Below are positions 63,601 through 64,000 of a stretch of DNA of 64,000 nucleotides, one piece after another. Positions within the stretch are counted from its first letter, which is position 1. The number at the start of each line of letters is the position of its first letter. The DNA comes from Glandiceps talaboti (Eukaryota > Hemichordata > Enteropneusta > Spengelidae), in NCBI RefSeq assembly GCF_964340395.1, contig NC_135558.1, positions 18,839,371-18,903,370 of the forward strand, written 5' to 3'. Below the pieces are notes generated by a model. The model ran no database searches. It was not told the DNA's origin and saw only the letters and a program-made list of their open reading frames with translations. Both the position numbers and the translations under genes were made by a program.

Positions 63601-63768
63601 AATCTCATTCTCGTGCACTTGTTTTCAACCATACTTTTTGATTTTATCTTACATGTCTAGATCACTGTTAAGACAGTGAGTAACGAAGAAATCGATGCAT
63701 TTCGTAAGCTTATTCCAGTTAAGATGGCAGAGCCTCCATTCAATCACACCCTACCACCTGACAAACAG
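45324..63768 (+). CDS. Receptor guanylyl cyclase, natriuretic peptide receptor type (gene 2, 3'-partial, 6 exons in window)
   Basis: Tandem paralogue of gene 1 in the same orientation, starting 9.6 kb after the gene 1 stop. Exons E1-E6 encode a signal peptide and the N-terminal half of the ligand-binding domain. E2-E6 reproduce the splice phases of gene 1 and the same exon lengths, except E4, which is two codons shorter; protein identity is roughly 60-75% per exon by eye. The exons for the rest of the ectodomain, membrane helix, pseudokinase and cyclase must lie beyond position 64000, so catalytic competence cannot be judged. The introns are long (6.6 and 7.1 kb) and rich in mobile elements. 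The tandem arrangement with conserved introns indicates a DNA-level duplication rather than retroposition. Confidence 0.9.
46590..46788. repeat. CA/CATA array
   Basis: Alternating CA and CATA blocks. Confidence 0.9.
47836..48004. mobile_element. Perfect palindrome with hammerhead-like cores (Penelope-type terminal repeat)
   Basis: Arms 47836-47908 and 47932-48004 are exact reverse complements (73 bp) around a 23-bp spacer. The right arm on + contains CTGATGA (47936-47942), a 4-bp stem with a 3-nt loop (47944-47954), GAAA (47956-47959), a 3-bp mini-stem (47959-47967) and an ACAC that pairs with GTGT at 47932. The left arm gives the same on the minus strand. TA runs lie on both sides. Such small type I hammerheads are known from Penelope-like elements. 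The 10.1/11.1 position would be U-U, so activity is uncertain. Confidence 0.6.
48062..48153. repeat. TA array
   Basis: About 46 uninterrupted TA units, 58 bp after the first palindrome. Further TA runs lie at 47806-47837, 48432-48510 and 48706-48731. Confidence 0.95.
48375..49012 (+). mobile_element. MITE family copy 3, interrupted
   Basis: Left part 48375-48431 and right part 48732-49012 match the family. The ~300 bp between them (48432-48731) is a TA array, a large palindrome and another TA array, so a second insertion has split this copy. Confidence 0.65.
48569..48712. mobile_element. Second long palindrome bordered by TA arrays
   Basis: Arms 48569-48626 and 48654-48711 are reverse complements (about 58 bp). 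The 27-bp centre contains its own 6-bp stem GTGAGG/CCTCAC. On the minus strand the centre reads CTGTATGAG, stem, then GAAAC, resembling a hammerhead core with one extra base. The unit with its TA runs interrupts a MITE copy. Confidence 0.55.
50640..50871 (+). mobile_element. tRNA-derived SINE
   Basis: The head has an A-box-like TGGCCTAGTTG (50648) and a B-box-like GGTTCGAACA (50691), spaced as in a tRNA gene. It continues into TTTTCCCCGGGTACTCCGG (50779-50797) and GTGGTATATAAATAAATAAA at the 3' end. The absence of a cloverleaf acceptor end and the long body make it a SINE rather than a tRNA gene. Confidence 0.7.
52167..52276 (+). CDS. Gene 2 exon E2: ligand-binding domain
   Basis: 110 bp, acceptor TTTCAG, donor GTATGC. 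It encodes VVWVMANCDPRIGTGMTVDL and LFVGAPCSL. It has the same length and phase as gene 1 E2. Confidence 0.94.
52277..52836. other. Gene 2 intron E2-E3
   Basis: The middle (about 52455-52675) looks like the 3' end of a SINE. Nothing else is recognised. Confidence 0.5.
52455..52675 (+). mobile_element. Probable SINE 3' portion
   Basis: AAAGCACCTTAAGGCACAAA, then GGGAAGCGCTATATAAAA and ACACCATTATTACCATTA resemble the conserved 3' body and ATT tail of invertebrate SINEs. No clear B box was found upstream. Confidence 0.4.
52837..52988 (+). CDS. Gene 2 exon E3: ligand-binding domain
   Basis: 152 bp, acceptor TCGTAG, donor GTAATG. It encodes GRLASYWNLPFVAWVSRDP and TTMARIMGPLNKV, matching gene 1 E3. 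Confidence 0.94.
53233..53887. mobile_element. Foldback-type element with ~130-bp structured inverted arms
   Basis: The left arm (53241-53365) and inverted right arm (53742-53880) align almost throughout. Both repeat ATCTCGTGTGC, GAAGATAAGT, ATATATCTCATGCAC and AAGAAAATATCTTGTGC. The interior has about four 21-bp repeats of TCTCGAGAAACYTTCTCGTTA (53488-53571) and an ACAT array (53586-53680). No coding sequence. The internally repetitive inverted arms resemble foldback or other non-autonomous DNA elements. Confidence 0.65.
54330..54450 (-). mobile_element. Short LINE C-terminal remnant (minus strand)
   Basis: Minus-strand reading gives RACTHCK and, after a shift, ECHFIFVCPLY, equivalent to the CPFLCK...DEYHFIFVC module at 41790. 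The + strand text AAATATAAAATGACACTCAT is close to that at 41807. Confidence 0.45.
55857..55908. repeat. ACAT array
   Basis: About 12 CATA units. Confidence 0.9.
57344..57486. repeat. GA then CAGA array
   Basis: GA dinucleotides pass into CAGA units, the same order as at 10151. It is preceded by GGAT units. Confidence 0.9.
57602..57691. repeat. TTG array with CTG interruption
   Basis: TTG trinucleotides with a central CTGCTGCTGCTG. Confidence 0.9.
58394..58640. mobile_element. Possible TIR element
   Basis: CGTCTCGCGGCAGATCTCAC then GAGAT at the left matches, inverted, CGTCTCGTTGCAGATATCGC then GAGAT at the right, about 20 of 25 positions. An inner GGTCAAGCT/AGCTTGACC pair extends the symmetry. 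Confidence 0.45.
60110..60308 (+). CDS. Gene 2 exon E4: ligand-binding domain
   Basis: 199 bp, acceptor TTTTAG, donor GTAAGC. It encodes MFENYDWNLAVIVSSNGRDV and IAMQKIKERGR. It is two codons shorter than gene 1 E4, in the variable loop before the helix. Confidence 0.93.
60309..60669. other. Gene 2 intron E4-E5
   Basis: Nothing recognisable is seen in this intron. Confidence 0.6.
60670..60869 (+). CDS. Gene 2 exon E5: ligand-binding domain
   Basis: 200 bp, acceptor TTCCAG, donor GTAAGT. It encodes VIICNTDVAEERKFMLSAFD, GDYVFISLNRLFSDV and DSKDAYETILA, aligned without gaps to gene 1 E5. Confidence 0.94.
61336..61604. mobile_element. Possible small TIR element
   Basis: GAGTGCACTATACGAAAAGT at the left resembles the inverted right end GAGCCACCACTATACGTAAC. 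The alignment is imperfect and short. Confidence 0.3.
61760..63578 (+). mobile_element. Degenerate CR1/L2-like LINE (RT half and 3' end)
   Basis: Successive frames show the linker block (MPGWNDFVKKAHINARQAYV), NINNKRVPLATIINDATGK, RT motifs (NGSPVFVCFIDVEKAFDRVN; NGVRQGGILSPFLFNVYVH) and the C-terminal part. The metal-binding YADD site reads YVSH, and several frameshifts and stops interrupt the frame, so it is dead. No endonuclease domain is visible upstream, so it is 5'-truncated. It ends with AATAAAGGTTTAAAAATGATA and AAT repeats, sharing its 3' end with 3380-3600. Confidence 0.75.
63661..63768 (+). CDS. Gene 2 exon E6: ligand-binding domain, last exon in window
   Basis: 108 bp, acceptor GTCTAG, donor GTAAAG. 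It encodes TVSNEEIDAFRKLIPVKMAE and PPFNHTLPPDKQ, equal in length to gene 1 E6. An ACAT array fills the following intron to the window edge. Confidence 0.93.
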
Positions 63769-63825
63769 GTAAAGAAATAGTACTATATATGTGAATGCCT
63801 TGTTGATGTATAATAATAACAAACA

Positions 63826-63857
63826 AACATACATACATACATACATACATACATACA

Positions 63858-63889
<32 letters not shown>

Positions 63890-63951
63890 CGTACGTACAT
63901 ACATACATACATACATACATACATACATACATACATGCATACATACATACA

Positions 63952-63983
<32 letters not shown>

Positions 63984-64000
63984 CGTACGTACGTACATAC
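63826..64000. repeat. ACAT array running off the window
   Basis: CATA units with two ATACGTACGTACATA blocks about 110 bp apart, a possible higher-order unit. Confidence 0.9.

Larger units (their letters stand above)
60870..63660. other. Gene 2 intron E5-E6
   Basis: Holds a possible small TIR element (61336-61604) and a degenerate LINE occupying most of the rest (61760-63578). Confidence 0.65.

Overview
This is a eukaryotic (metazoan) nuclear window, AT-rich and intron-dominated. It holds two receptor guanylyl cyclase genes of the natriuretic-peptide-receptor type, both on the + strand, in head-to-tail tandem. No rRNA, tRNA gene or CRISPR is visible. The mobile elements are CR1/L2-like LINEs, Penelope-like retroelement remnants, a tRNA-derived SINE, MITEs and very abundant ACAT tetranucleotide arrays. 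Together they suggest an aquatic invertebrate; the phylum cannot be fixed from the sequence alone.

Gene 1 (653-35702) lacks its first coding exon, which lies before the window. Twenty-three coding exons are readable with GT-AG junctions and a single unbroken reading frame (about 1,013 codons). They encode a ligand-binding ectodomain, one membrane helix, a pseudokinase (kinase-homology) domain, a dimerisation coiled coil, a class III guanylyl cyclase domain and a short Ser-rich tail. Gene 2 (45324 to beyond 63768) starts with the signal-peptide exon. It shows six coding exons, and five of these match gene 1 exons in sequence and splice phase (four of the five also in length). Its membrane and cytoplasmic exons lie beyond the window. 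I number exons E1-E24, with E1 being the first exon of gene 2.

The rest is intron and one intergenic stretch (35703-45323). It contains degenerate LINE pieces (3380-3600, 25200-25480, 31551-32321, 41562-42075, 54330-54450, 61760-63578). It also contains a 2-kb hAT-like DNA element inserted inside an ACAT array (4566-6551), a family of about 380-bp MITEs, a foldback element with long inverted arms (53233-53887) and several smaller palindromic elements.

The most unusual structures are: two large near-perfect palindromes bordered by (TA)n runs in gene 2 intron 1, at least one carrying a hammerhead-ribozyme-like core on both strands, as expected of Penelope-like elements; an inverted duplication of the E4 3' end plus intron sequence, 20 kb away; and a near-identical partial copy of E16 fused to the 3' end of a LINE in the intron before E22. 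ACAT arrays lie at the edges of both internal duplications.
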